A DNA stretch of 64,000 nucleotides from an uncultured Oscillibacter sp. (GCF_900544955.1 NZ_UQXD01000002.1:1-64000), one strand, 5' to 3'. Numbered from the stretch's first letter, positions 27,110-35,132 are shown. A program made the numbers and translations. The notes: generated by a model not told the origin, from the sequence alone.

Positions 27110-27610
27110 CTTCCATTCCCTCTGAACAGGCACCCGCCGGGATGAAATGCCTGTCACCGTATCAGCGGGGCAACCTCCACCGGAACCGGCTTCCGCCGAG
27201 GAAGTCCACCATGGGCGCCGGGGCGGCCCTTCGCAGCGGCCAGCCCGTCTGCATAAATGTCTGGGGAGTTGCGTTCGGCACGGCGCTTGTCCCGAACACC
27301 GTCCCGAATGGGGAAATCACCGGGCAGGATGGTTCCCAAAGCATTTCCGCCGCCTTTTGTGCCGCGGCGGCTGCGGGGGCGCAGGGGTCCGCACCTGCGC
27401 CCCATGCCGGGAGGCGCCGCGGAGGGATCCAGGGCGAAGCCCGCCGAGCCGCCCGCCGGCATCCCGATTTCGATGGAAGTTCCCCCCCTGTGGGCGTCCC
27501 GCCCCCTGCGATGCGGGGCCCGCTTCTTTTGCACCCCGCGGACCGCCCGGCGCCTCTTCGGTCATCTCCGGAGGGGCGCCGACGGCATCCCCTCCGGAGA
27601 TGGCCGCCCC
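27110..27610. other. Gene-free stretch
   Basis: About 500 bases of high-GC sequence with no frame that looks coding on either strand. Near its right end, CATCTCCGGAGGGG (27563) and its exact complement (27589) form a 14-bp stem with a 12-base loop just past the SOD-like stop; no U-run follows, so it is at best a weak terminator of that gene. Confidence 0.6.
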
Positions 27611-28228
27611 TCAGACGGCGGATTGAAACCGGGCGTTGGCTCTGTCCCAGTCGATGAGGGAAAACCAGGTGTCCACATATCGCGGCAGATCAAACCAGTT
27701 ATCCAAAAAGTAGGCGTGCTCCCACAGGTCCAGGACCAGAATGGGCTTGACCGCGTCCAACTGCACCGTCCCATTGTCCCGCGTAACCACCAGGTGCAGT
27801 CCGCCGTTCTGCTCGCCCACCAGCCAGACCCAGCCCACCCCGGGGAGGCTCTGGGCCGCCTCCAGCAGAAGCTGCCGGAACCGGGCCATGGAGCCGTAGG
27901 TGGCAATGAGGACCTCCACCAGGTGGTTCAGCGGCGGGGCCCCTGCCTCGGCCTTAAGGCCGTCGAAAAACAGCTCGTGGTTGAATACGGCGCCCGCCGC
28001 GTTTTTCAGCCGCTCCTCCTGGACCACCGGGAGATTGATCTTCTGGGTGAGAATCTCCTCCAGCGTCAGGTCCGTCAACCGGTGCTGGACCACCAGCCGG
28101 TTCAGCTCCCGGACGCGGCCCTGGTAGTGCTGGTAGTGCACATACAGGGTATCCGGGGCCAGATAGGGCGAGAGCGCCATCATGGAATAGGGAATCCGGA
28201 TCGGTTTGAAGGGGTATTGATGACCCAT
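27611..28228 (-). CDS. Divergent iron/manganese superoxide dismutase-family protein
   Basis: A 205-residue protein with the SOD fold. The four metal ligands are in place: the first His of HYQHYQ, His in NAAGAVFNHELFF, and Asp and His in LDLWEHAYFLDNW. Against well-known enzymes it lacks the active-site Tyr (TYV is GRV here), lacks the Gln of Fe enzymes (NAAQVWNH is NAAGAVFNH), and has lost one residue between the first two His. It may be a low-activity SOD or a metal protein of another role. I chose the ATG at 28228 because AGGAGG lies 8 bases upstream; the frame runs much further but without family sequence. It diverges from an AraC regulator. Confidence 0.8.
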   Translation of the reverse strand: MGHQYPFKPIRIPYSMMALSPYLAPDTLYVHYQHYQGRVRELNRLVVQHRLTDLTLEEILTQKINLPVVQEERLKNAAGAVFNHELFFDGLKAEAGAPPLNHLVEVLIATYGSMARFRQLLLEAAQSLPGVGWVWLVGEQNGGLHLVVTRDNGTVQLDAVKPILVLDLWEHAYFLDNWFDLPRYVDTWFSLIDWDRANARFQSAV

Positions 28229-28356
28229 CGCAGCTTCCTCCTGTCTTGCTTTTTTGTGCATCGCCCTCTGCGGTGCACACCCCATTCTATTCCCCCGCTT
28301 GTCAGCGCTCCACAGCGCCCATCCCGCCCAAAGAGCGGGGGAAGGGCGGCATTTGT

Positions 28357-28385
28357 GCATAAATCGGTTGTTTTCCGGCATAAAT
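28357..28385 (+). promoter_or_regulatory. Paired direct repeats, likely AraC-type operator
   Basis: GCATAAAT occurs at 28357 and 28378, 21 bases apart, two helix turns on the same face. The second copy ends 12 bases before the -35 box of the araC-like gene, a normal place for an activator or autoregulator of this family. Confidence 0.55.
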
Positions 28386-28397
28386 ATCAAGTTTTCT

Positions 28398-28426
28398 TTG
28401 ACTGCTCCCCAATTCCGTCGTATAAT
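28398..28426 (+). promoter_or_regulatory. Sigma-A promoter of the AraC-family gene
   Basis: TTGACT and a consensus TATAAT are 17 bases apart, about 33 bases before the ATG at 28459. Confidence 0.8.
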
Positions 28427-28458
28427 AAAACAATATGACACGTATGGGAGGGAAGACC

Positions 28459-29334
28459 ATGCAGAGCCGGGCTTCCAAGCTGCTTTCCAAGCTCTCGCTG
28501 CTGATTCCGGAAAACGATTTCCACGCGCGGATGCATGCGCATGGGCCCAACACCAGCTATTTCTACCACTACCACGACTACTATGAGGTCACCTTCTACC
28601 TGGGGGAGCAGGACGCCTCCTATCTCACCGGAAACACCACCTATACCGTCAGCAAGGGCGACATCATCTTCTGCCGGATGTTCGACAGCCATATCATGGA
28701 CTGCGCCGCCAACGAGGACCACCTGCGCTTTTGCATCGGGATCGAGCCCCGGATTCTGGGGAACTACTCCAAGAAAAGCGCCAATTTGTACCTGATGTTC
28801 TCCAGCCAGAACCCCAACTACCCCATCATGCACCTGGACATGCTGGAGCTGCAGAAGTACCTGCGCATGATTGAGGATTTTCAGCAGCTGGGCACCTCCC
28901 CGGGGGAGCAGGTCATCGCCAGCTCCATCGTCCACCGGATTCTGGGCTGCCTGTACTGCGACATGCAGCTGGACGTGGGGCCGGACACCACCAACCTCCA
29001 GCACATCCGGCTGGTGGGCTCCATCCTCCACTACATCGAGCAGAACCTGGCGGAGCCCCTCTCCCTCCAGCAGATCGCCCAGCAGTACAACTACAGCGTC
29101 ACCTACGTCAGCAAGCTCTTCAAAAGCGTCACCGGCTCCTCTCTGGTCAGCTACATCATCGAAAAGCGGATCGGCCGGGCCAAGCAGTTGATGTACGAGA
29201 ACATCGAGATCATGCAGATCGCCGAGCGGGTGGGGTACCACAACTACAGCAATTTCTACAAGGCCTTCAAAAAGGCCACCGGCATCAGCCCGGAGGAGTA
29301 CCGCCGCCAGCTGCCGGGCACGGCGGGCCAGTGA
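28459..29334 (+). CDS. AraC-family transcriptional regulator
   Basis: A 291-residue regulator. Residues about 20-150 form a cupin-type sensing domain with HYHDYYEVTFYLG (a His pair typical of sugar- or ligand-binding cupins) and TVSKGDIIFCRM. The C-terminal 100 residues carry two helix-turn-helix units, SLQQIAQQYNYSVTYVSKLF and MQIAERVGYHNYSNFYKAFK, ending in the family PEEYRR. GGGAGGG lies 6 bases before the ATG at 28459; an earlier ATG at 28444 has no such site. It is divergent from the SOD-like gene and upstream of an SDR gene on the same strand. Confidence 0.92.
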   Translation: MQSRASKLLSKLSLLIPENDFHARMHAHGPNTSYFYHYHDYYEVTFYLGEQDASYLTGNTTYTVSKGDIIFCRMFDSHIMDCAANEDHLRFCIGIEPRILGNYSKKSANLYLMFSSQNPNYPIMHLDMLELQKYLRMIEDFQQLGTSPGEQVIASSIVHRILGCLYCDMQLDVGPDTTNLQHIRLVGSILHYIEQNLAEPLSLQQIAQQYNYSVTYVSKLFKSVTGSSLVSYIIEKRIGRAKQLMYENIEIMQIAERVGYHNYSNFYKAFKKATGISPEEYRRQLPGTAGQ

Positions 29335-29490
29335 CCGGTTTTCCCTTTGGATTTTGTTTTTGATTTGAAATGCGCGCCGCCGGAAAGGGGATGTCTTTTC
29401 CCGCCGGAATGTGCTATCGTACAACGTGTTACGAACCGCTGCACAGGGCCAAAAACCCAGCCCAAGCGTTTGGAAAGGAAGTTTTGATTT

Positions 29491-30279
29491 ATGGGTGTTG
29501 AACTCTCTCTGAAGGACAAAAACGCCGTCGTCACCGGCGGTGCAGGCGGCATGGGCCGCACCACCTCCCTGCTGCTGGCGGAGGCCGGCGCCAACGTGAT
29601 GGTGGCCGACATGGACGCGGAGGCCGCCGCCAAAACCGCCGCGGACATCGCCGCCCAGTACGGCGTGAAAACCGCCTCCTGCAAGTGCGACGTCACCGTC
29701 AAGGCGGAGGTGGACGCCATGGTGGCCGCCTCTCTGGAGGCCTTCGGCCGCATCGACATTCTCAACAACATCGCCGGCGCCAGCACCAAGGTGGATTTCC
29801 TAGAGATGCCCGAGGAGATCTACAACTTTATGATGGACGTCAACGCCAAGGGCACCTTCCTGGTGAACCAGGCGGTACTGCGGGTGATGATCCCCAACAA
29901 GGCGGGCAAGATCGTCAACATGTCCTCCATGTCCGGCAAGGAGGGCTACCCCACCAACATCGCCTACACCGCCTCCAAGTTCGCCGTCACCGGCATGACC
30001 CAGGCCATCGCCAAGTACGCCGCCCCCTACAACATCAACGTCAACTGCGTCTGCCCCGGCATTGTCCACACCCGCATCTGGGACAAGCTGCTCTCCGACG
30101 TCAAGGAGGCCGGCGGCGACCCCGACGCCTATTGGAACGAGCGCATCTCCGGCATCCCCCTCAAGCGCCCCCAGACGGAGGAGGACATCGCCCGCATGTT
30201 CCTCTACCTCTCCTCCCCCTTTGCCGACAACATGACCGGTCAGGGCATCAACGTCACCGGCGGCCTGATTCTCCACTGA
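29491..30279 (+). CDS. Short-chain dehydrogenase/reductase
   Basis: A 262-residue classical SDR, NAD(P)-dependent. It has GGAGGMGR for the cofactor (about residues 16-23), the NNIAGAST stretch, the catalytic Ser in MSSMSGKEG and YTASK with the catalytic Tyr and Lys (about residues 157-161). The C-terminal NVTGGLILH is of the 3-oxoacyl/sugar-alcohol type. An Asp-rich VADMD at the end of strand two favours NAD. The AraC gene just upstream is on the same strand and could regulate it; the gap is about 155 bases. Substrate cannot be told from sequence. Confidence 0.9.
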   Translation: MGVELSLKDKNAVVTGGAGGMGRTTSLLLAEAGANVMVADMDAEAAAKTAADIAAQYGVKTASCKCDVTVKAEVDAMVAASLEAFGRIDILNNIAGASTKVDFLEMPEEIYNFMMDVNAKGTFLVNQAVLRVMIPNKAGKIVNMSSMSGKEGYPTNIAYTASKFAVTGMTQAIAKYAAPYNINVNCVCPGIVHTRIWDKLLSDVKEAGGDPDAYWNERISGIPLKRPQTEEDIARMFLYLSSPFADNMTGQGINVTGGLILH

Positions 30280-30300
30280 GCATCCACCCATTTACGGCAG

Positions 30301-30330
30301 AGCGCCGGACCGCTGGTCCGGCGCTTTTTC
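30301..30330 (+). terminator. Terminator of the SDR gene
   Basis: AGCGCCGGACC and its exact complement with a 3-base loop are followed by TTTTTC. Confidence 0.85.
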
Positions 30331-30375
30331 ACCTTCTCCCGCCGCTTCGCATAGTCTGGGATACCAACATGTGAG

Positions 30376-30410
30376 AGGAGGCTCCCGGAGCTTCGACTCC
30401 GGTAATAATA
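30376..30410 (+). promoter_or_regulatory. Ribosome site separated from its start by a hairpin
   Basis: AGGAGG (30376-30381) is 28 bases before the ATG at 30410, too far for normal use. A perfect hairpin, CCGGAG-CTTCGA-CTCCGG (30385-30402), fills most of the gap; once folded, the effective spacing is about 10 bases. Confidence 0.55.
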
Positions 30411-31423
30411 TGGAGACAAACTTTCGTAATTCCCCCGTGATCCCTCTGCCCAATCCCGGCGAGGGCGGCCCCGTGGCGGACAGCGGCACCAGCGGCTCCA
30501 CCCCTGTGGTCCCCCTGCCCAACCCCGGCGAGGGCGGCCCCGTTGGGGGCGGCGGCTCCAGCAGCACCCCCGTCATCCCCCTGCCCAACCCCGGTGAGGG
30601 CGGCCCCGTGGGCGGCGGCGACTCCAGCAACATCCCCGTCATCCCCCTGCCCAACCCCGGCGAGGGCGGGCCCGTTGGCGGCGGTGGCTCCAACATCCCC
30701 GTGATTCCCCTGCCCAATCCCGGCGAGGGCGGCCCCGTGGCCGGCGGCGGCATCGGCGGCATTCTCCTGCCGGGCCTGGTCCGCACCGCCCAGGTCCGCT
30801 TCCTGAACGCCGCCTTCGGCTACCAGCCCTTCCGGGTCCTCATCAACAACACCCGCATGGTGGGCTGGCTGAGCTACGCGGCGATCTCCGCCTACGGGCG
30901 GGTGCCCGTGGGCTACCAGACCATTACCGTCACCGGCACCAACGGCTATATCTACATTCAAAAGACGCTTCCCTTCCAGTCCGGCAGCCCCACCACCATC
31001 GCCATCATCAACACCCCCAGCGGACTGGACCTGCTGGAGATCTCCGACCGGTGCTGCGCCCCCACCGGCAACTTCGCCAACTTCCGGGTGAGCAACCTGG
31101 CTCTCAACAGCCGCCCCCTGGACGTCCTACTGGCCGACGGCCGGGTGGTCTACTCCGACGTGCGCTACAAGGAGACCACCAGCTTCAAGCGAATGCGGCC
31201 CGGCGAGTACCAGTTCCTCTTCGCCGAGACGAATCTGACCCCCATGCCGGAGTGGCTGGACATCGAGACCCTGGACAGCGCCTTCCTGGGGATGATGCCC
31301 GCCATGGACACCGTGGCCTCCCTGTACCTCAACGCCCTCAGCGGCGTCAACTACACCGTCTTCCTCCTCAGCAGCGGCACCGCGATCAACGCCGTGCAGG
31401 CGCTGGTGGCCGGAGACCGCTGA
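30410..31423 (+). CDS. Repeat-rich protein with DUF4397 domain
   Basis: A 337-residue protein in two parts. Residues 9-110 hold five copies of PVIPLPNPGEGGPV joined by Gly/Ser linkers (units of 21-23 residues). Residues about 125-240 match the beta-rich DUF4397 domain, from VRFLNAAFGYQPFRVLINN through VGYQTITV to DRCCAPTGNFANFRV, with a second similar stretch after it (LNSRPLDVLLADGRVV). There is no signal peptide, membrane segment or Cys-rich anchor. DUF4397 proteins are often surface or spore-associated. I chose the ATG at 30410; a GTG at 30371 has no ribosome site. Function is unknown. Confidence 0.75.
   Translation: METNFRNSPVIPLPNPGEGGPVADSGTSGSTPVVPLPNPGEGGPVGGGGSSSTPVIPLPNPGEGGPVGGGDSSNIPVIPLPNPGEGGPVGGGGSNIPVIPLPNPGEGGPVAGGGIGGILLPGLVRTAQVRFLNAAFGYQPFRVLINNTRMVGWLSYAAISAYGRVPVGYQTITVTGTNGYIYIQKTLPFQSGSPTTIAIINTPSGLDLLEISDRCCAPTGNFANFRVSNLALNSRPLDVLLADGRVVYSDVRYKETTSFKRMRPGEYQFLFAETNLTPMPEWLDIETLDSAFLGMMPAMDTVASLYLNALSGVNYTVFLLSSGTAINAVQALVAGDR
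30434..30739 (+). repeat. Five in-frame repeats coding PLPNPGEGGPV units
   Basis: Units begin near 30434, 30503, 30569, 30635 and 30698 at 63-69-base spacing. Codon use within the units is nearly the same from copy to copy, so the array probably arose by recent duplication. It is coding, not a CRISPR array, since the spacers are low-complexity Gly/Ser codons. Confidence 0.8.
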
Positions 31424-31475
31424 GGGATAAACCCCCGCCCCGCCGGGGATACTGGCGGGGAAGGGAGGGAGGACA

Positions 31476-31694
31476 TTGGCACATCTCAGCGCCTATTTTT
31501 CCCTGGAGCACCCGGCCGATCGGCACGACGTGAAGCGGCTGAAGCGGGAGCTGGACACCCTGCCGGGGGTCACCTCCGTCAGCATCAGCGACGGCGGCTG
31601 CCTGGCCGTGGACTACGACTCCACCGCCGTCCGGCAGGACGACATTCTCCAGAAGGTCCGGCAGCAGGGCTATTCCCTGCGCTCCGCGGAATAA
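31476..31694 (+). CDS. HMA-like small protein without the CxxC metal motif
   Basis: A 72-residue protein with the beta-alpha-beta-beta-alpha-beta outline of heavy-metal-associated domains (FSLEHPADRHDVKRL, LPGVTSVSI, LAVDYD, QDDILQKVRQQGY). The metal-binding loop that normally holds CxxC is replaced by HPADRHD, and the only Cys is in the GGC turn, so copper-type metal binding is doubtful. The start is TTG at 31476, with GGGAGG just upstream. It follows the repeat protein by about 50 bases. Confidence 0.65.
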   Translation: MAHLSAYFSLEHPADRHDVKRLKRELDTLPGVTSVSISDGGCLAVDYDSTAVRQDDILQKVRQQGYSLRSAE

Positions 31695-31730
31695 ACGAGG
31701 GCCCGCGCCAGGCGCGGGCCCTCGTTTATT
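31692..31730. terminator. Bidirectional terminator
   Basis: GAGGGCCCGCGCC / CGCGGGCCCTC with flanking A- and T-runs separates the HMA-like gene from convergent yigZ. Confidence 0.85.
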
Positions 31731-31734
31731 CTTG

Positions 31735-32370
31735 TCATCGCGGCTCCCGGGGTCCGGGGAGGAACTCCTCCCCCGCCGCCGCCATCGCCAGCCCCCCGGC
31801 GGAGAGCTCCGTCAGGCGGGGGGCGAACCGCTCCGCCCCGCCGGCGGGAAAGGCGGCCCGGAGGGTGATGTCCGCGCCGTAGGCCGTCTCCCGGACCACG
31901 CCGCCGCAGGCGGCCACCTCCAGCTTCACCCGCTCGAACAGCGGATAGGTGCAGGGCACGTCCCACAGCGTCCACAGGGACATCCGGGTGACGCCCGCCG
32001 CGTCCAGGGCGTCCTTGGCCCCCCTGGCGTAGGCCCGGGTCAAGCCCCCGGCCCCCAGCAGAATGCCGCCGAAGTACCGGGTCACCACGCAGCAGACGTT
32101 CACCACCGCCTCCCGCTGCAACACGTTCAGCATAGGCTGGCCCGCCGTGCCCTGGGGCTCCCCGTCATCGGAGTAGCGCACCACGCCCCCCTCCCGCAGC
32201 AAGTAGCACCAGCAGTTGTGGCGGGCGTCGTAATACGTCTTTTTCATCTCCTCGATGCATCTCCGGGCCTCCGCCTCGCTTTCCACCCGCCAGAGATGGC
32301 TGATGAAGCGGGAGCGTTTTTCCACGAAGGCGCTCTCTCCGGCCTCAAAGGGCACCAGATACCCGTCCAC
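31735..32370 (-). CDS. yigZ: YigZ/IMPACT-family protein
   Basis: A 211-residue protein with the N-terminal UPF0029/IMPACT domain: EKRSRFISHLWRV, SDDGEPQGTAGQPML and VTRYFGGILLGAGGLTRAY are textbook family motifs. A C-terminal ferredoxin-like domain follows from about residue 140. Bacterial YigZ is of unknown detailed function; relatives bind translation components. The start codon is GTG at 32370, with GGAGGA upstream, and lies inside the end of the GNAT gene (26-base overlap), so it is translationally coupled. Confidence 0.9.
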   Translation of the reverse strand: MDGYLVPFEAGESAFVEKRSRFISHLWRVESEAEARRCIEEMKKTYYDARHNCWCYLLREGGVVRYSDDGEPQGTAGQPMLNVLQREAVVNVCCVVTRYFGGILLGAGGLTRAYARGAKDALDAAGVTRMSLWTLWDVPCTYPLFERVKLEVAACGGVVRETAYGADITLRAAFPAGGAERFAPRLTELSAGGLAMAAAGEEFLPGPREPR

Positions 32371-32896
32371 GCCAGTCCTCCTCCGTCAGCAGATAGAAAT
32401 AGCTCTGCCGGGTCTCCCCCAGCAGCGCCGCCCGCCCCACCCGGGCGAACTGGTAGCGGAAGCCGCACTTCCCCATGCACCGGGCGGAGCGCCAGTTGCC
32501 CGCGTAGTGCCCGCACCAGACGCGCCCCAGGCCCAAGTCCGTAAAGCCGTACGCCAGCACCGCCTCCACCGCCTCCGGCGCCAGGCCCCGGCCCCAGTAG
32601 GCGGGACTGAGGGCGTAGCCCACCTCGTCGTCAGGACAGTCCGCCTGCTCCCCGGCGGGGTGGTTTCCCACAAAGCCCACGGAGCCCACCACCCGGCCGC
32701 TCTCCCGCTCCTCCATGGCGAACACGCCGGGGGCGGAGAACACCGTGCGGATGATCTCCAGGCTCTCCTCCATGCTCCGGTGGGGCGGCCAGCCGGCAAT
32801 GGGACCCACCCGCGGGTCCCGGGCATAGGCGTAGACGTCCGCCGCGTCCCCGTCCCGGAAGGGGCGCAGCCGCAGCCGCGGGGTCTCGATCTCCAT
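32345..32896 (-). CDS. GNAT-family N-acetyltransferase (RimJ/RimL-like)
   Basis: A 183-residue acetyltransferase of the RimJ/RimL type, with the opening TPRLRLRPFRDGDAADVYAY, DEVGYALSPAYWGRGLAPEAV (the acetyl-CoA pyrophosphate loop) and ARCMGKCGFRYQF. It could acetylate a protein N-terminus or a small amine. I chose the ATG at 32896 because GAGGAGA lies about 9 bases upstream and family sequence begins at once. It sits between hflX and yigZ in a leftward unit. Confidence 0.85.
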   Translation of the reverse strand: MEIETPRLRLRPFRDGDAADVYAYARDPRVGPIAGWPPHRSMEESLEIIRTVFSAPGVFAMEERESGRVVGSVGFVGNHPAGEQADCPDDEVGYALSPAYWGRGLAPEAVEAVLAYGFTDLGLGRVWCGHYAGNWRSARCMGKCGFRYQFARVGRAALLGETRQSYFYLLTEEDWRGRVSGAL

Positions 32897-32945
32897 GGCG
32901 CAGTCTCCTCTCTGTTCTCTCTCTTTCCTCCGGCGGGGCGGGGCC

Positions 32946-34214
32946 TCACTCCCCGATAAACGCCTCCACCCGGCCCAGCACCTTGGGGCTGCACACCGCG
33001 GTGACGTCGATGGTCTCACGGTAGTCCACCTGCTCCACCTTGGCCTCCCGGTACAGCATGTCCACCAGGGCGCCCCGGTCATAGGGCAGGTGCAGCGTCA
33101 CCCGCCGGGTGCCCTTGTCCAGCCGCCGGTCGATCTGCTCCAGCAGCCGCTCCAGCCCCAGGCCGGTGCGGGCGGAGACGGCGCAGTCGTCCTCCCCGTG
33201 GGGAATGACCGCCTCCGGCGCCAGGTCCGTCTTGTTGTAGACGTTGATTCTGGGCAGGCCGCTGGCCCCCAGCTCCACGATCAGATCCTCCACCACCCGG
33301 GACTGCTGCTGCCACTCGGGGTTGGACACGTCGATGACGTGGAGCAGCAAATCCGCGTACTCCAGCTCCTCCAGCGTGGCCTTGAAGGCCTCCACCAGCT
33401 GGTGAGGCAGCTTGCGGATGAAGCCCACCGTGTCGCTGACCACCACATCCAGCGTGTCGCTGACCGTCAGCAGACGGCTGGTGGTGTCCAGGGTGTCGAA
33501 GAGGCGGTTGTTGGCGGGGATGCCCGCCCCGGTCAACTGGTTCAGCAGGGTGGACTTCCCCGCGTTGGTATAGCCCACGATGGCCACCACCGGCACCTCG
33601 TTCTTCTGCCGCTGCTGGCGCTGGGTGCCCCGCACCCGGCGCACGTCCTCCAAATCCTCCCGGAGCTTGTCAATCTTCCGGTGGATGTGGCGGCGGTCCG
33701 TCTCCAGCTGGGTCTCGCCGGGGCCCTTGGAGCCGATGGGCCCCTTGCCGCTGGTGCCCGCCTGCCGCTCCAGATGGGTCCACATGCCCGTCAGCCGGGG
33801 CAGCAGGTACTGGTACTGGGCCAGCTCCACCTGCAAGCGGCCCTCCCTGGTCTTGGCCCGCTGAGCGAAAATGTCCAGGATCAGGCCGCAGCGGTCCAGC
33901 ACCTGGACCCCCAGCGCCTCCGTCAGCACCCGGAGCTGGGAGGGGGAGAGGTCGTTGTCGAAAATCACCATGGTGGCGTTTTCGTGCTGGCAGAATGTGC
34001 GGACCTCCTCCACCTTCCCCTCGCCGATGAAGCTGCGGGGGTCCGGGGAGGGCCGGTTTTGCAGCACGATGCCCACCGTCTCCCCCCCGGCGGTCTCCAC
34101 CAGGGCGGAGAGCTCCTCCATGGTGGTCTCGTCGGCGTTCTCTTCCTTTTTTAGTACCGGGGAGTTCAGACCTACCAGCATCACTCTGTCCCGTACTTCT
34201 TCTGTTTCCCGCAT
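32946..34214 (-). CDS. hflX: Ribosome-associated GTPase HflX
   Basis: A 422-residue GTPase that splits stalled or hibernating ribosomes. It has the N-terminal HflX domain (SFIGEGKVEEV, VLDRCGLILDIFAQRA), a Gly-rich linker region with GSKGPGETQLETDRR, and the G domain with GYTNAGKSTLLN (G1, about residue 213), DTVGF (G3) and NKTDL (G4). AAGGAGG precedes the ATG. It is nine bases after the flavin-reductase-like gene and is followed by the GNAT gene and yigZ. Confidence 0.95.
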   Translation of the reverse strand: MRETEEVRDRVMLVGLNSPVLKKEENADETTMEELSALVETAGGETVGIVLQNRPSPDPRSFIGEGKVEEVRTFCQHENATMVIFDNDLSPSQLRVLTEALGVQVLDRCGLILDIFAQRAKTREGRLQVELAQYQYLLPRLTGMWTHLERQAGTSGKGPIGSKGPGETQLETDRRHIHRKIDKLREDLEDVRRVRGTQRQQRQKNEVPVVAIVGYTNAGKSTLLNQLTGAGIPANNRLFDTLDTTSRLLTVSDTLDVVVSDTVGFIRKLPHQLVEAFKATLEELEYADLLLHVIDVSNPEWQQQSRVVEDLIVELGASGLPRINVYNKTDLAPEAVIPHGEDDCAVSARTGLGLERLLEQIDRRLDKGTRRVTLHLPYDRGALVDMLYREAKVEQVDYRETIDVTAVCSPKVLGRVEAFIGE

Positions 34215-34223
34215 AGATCCTCC

Positions 34224-34730
34224 TTATTTTTGATAGACCTCCAGCACCTGGCCGGTGTAGGCCCGGTGCCAGCCGCCCTTTTCGCCGTAGGAGGCGTGAA
34301 TCCGCCCGTCCACCACGCAGGACGGCGCCAGGTCCTGAACATACAATTTTTTACACACCAGCACCACTTCCGCCTCCTGGAAAAAGGGGGCGTCCCCGGC
34401 GCCGTAATCCAGCGTCAGGCCGCAGGCCTGCACCTTATCCACCTCCCGGCCGCTCCGGGTGCCGCAAAAGCGGGTGATCTCCCCGCTCCCCTCCGGCAGC
34501 ACGGACAGCGCGAAGTGGTCATGTTCCTCCATGAAGGCATAGGTGTGCCGCTCCGGCCGCACGTAAACGGTGCACACCGGCAGGTTCCACAGGGTGCCAA
34601 GCTGCCCCCAGCCGATGGTCATGGTGTTGCAGCGACTCCGGTCCCCGGCGCTCAGCAGGGGCTGGCGGTTCTGGAACAGCCGGAAGCTCTCCGGCGCGAA
34701 TTCCTTCCAATCCACAGTGTGCAGATGCAT
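34224..34730 (-). CDS. Flavin reductase-like protein
   Basis: A 168-residue protein of the FMN-binding split-barrel/flavin reductase-like type. Marks are NTMTIGWGQLGTLWNLPVCTVYVRP near residue 36 and HDHFALSVLP a little later, which resemble the FMN-contact strands. Partners commonly supply reduced flavin or act on flavin directly. The ATG at 34730 was chosen because GAGGAG lies about 10 bases upstream. It heads the unit with hflX, GNAT and yigZ. Confidence 0.85.
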   Translation of the reverse strand: MHLHTVDWKEFAPESFRLFQNRQPLLSAGDRSRCNTMTIGWGQLGTLWNLPVCTVYVRPERHTYAFMEEHDHFALSVLPEGSGEITRFCGTRSGREVDKVQACGLTLDYGAGDAPFFQEAEVVLVCKKLYVQDLAPSCVVDGRIHASYGEKGGWHRAYTGQVLEVYQK

Positions 34731-34767
34731 GGCTGAAAACTCCTCTCCGATCCGTGAGAATAGTACC

Positions 34768-34796
34768 AGTATATGCGCCGCGCCGGGAAATGTAAA
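34768..34796 (-). promoter_or_regulatory. Promoter of the flavin reductase-hflX unit
   Basis: On the minus strand TTTACA and TATACT are 17 bases apart, about 38 bases before the ATG. It overlaps the end of the rpmE terminator. Confidence 0.65.
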
Positions 34797-34797
34797 C

Positions 34798-34831
34798 AAA
34801 AAAAGGGTCTGCCCCTATGGCAGACCCTTTT
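34798..34831 (-). terminator. Terminator of rpmE
   Basis: AAGGGTCTGCC / GGCAGACCCTT with a 5-base loop is followed on the minus strand by a run of T. Confidence 0.85.
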
Positions 34832-34846
34832 GTGATCGTGTCAGGC

Positions 34847-35050
34847 TTATTTCGCCAGGCCGAACTTCTTGTTGAACTTGGCAACGCGTCCGCCGGTATC
34901 CACCAGCTTCTGCTTACCTGTAAAGAAGGGGTGACACTTAGAGCAGACTTCCACCTTGATATCCTTCTTGGTAGAACCTGTCTCAATCACATTACCGCAG
35001 GCGCAAGTAATCGTAGTCTGCTGATAATTGGGATGGATTCCTTCCTTCAT
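34847..35050 (-). CDS. rpmE: Ribosomal protein L31 (zinc-binding form)
   Basis: A 67-residue large-subunit protein. It starts [10 protein letters not shown] and has CACGN and [13 protein letters not shown], so the Cys set for zinc (CxC...CxxC) is complete, matching the C+ type RpmE used when zinc is plentiful. It is monocistronic, between its own promoter and terminator. Confidence 0.97.
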   Translation of the reverse strand: MKEGIHPNYQQTTITCACGNVIETGSTKKDIKVEVCSKCHPFFTGKQKLVDTGGRVAKFNKKFGLAK

Positions 35051-35103
35051 TGCTCTCGTTCACCTCTTTCTTAGCAAGGCTACCCTCTTACAAAGGCTCA
35101 ATT

Positions 35104-35132
35104 AGGATAACACAGCTTTTCCGAAATTGCAA
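35104..35132 (-). promoter_or_regulatory. Sigma-A promoter of rpmE
   Basis: On the minus strand TTGCAA and TATCCT are 17 bases apart, about 54 bases before the ATG. Confidence 0.6.

Noticed and set aside
30434..30739. Regular repeats resembling a CRISPR array
   Set aside because: They are in frame, code PLPNPGEGGPV units, and the spacers are Gly/Ser codons that are similar to one another; no cas genes are nearby.
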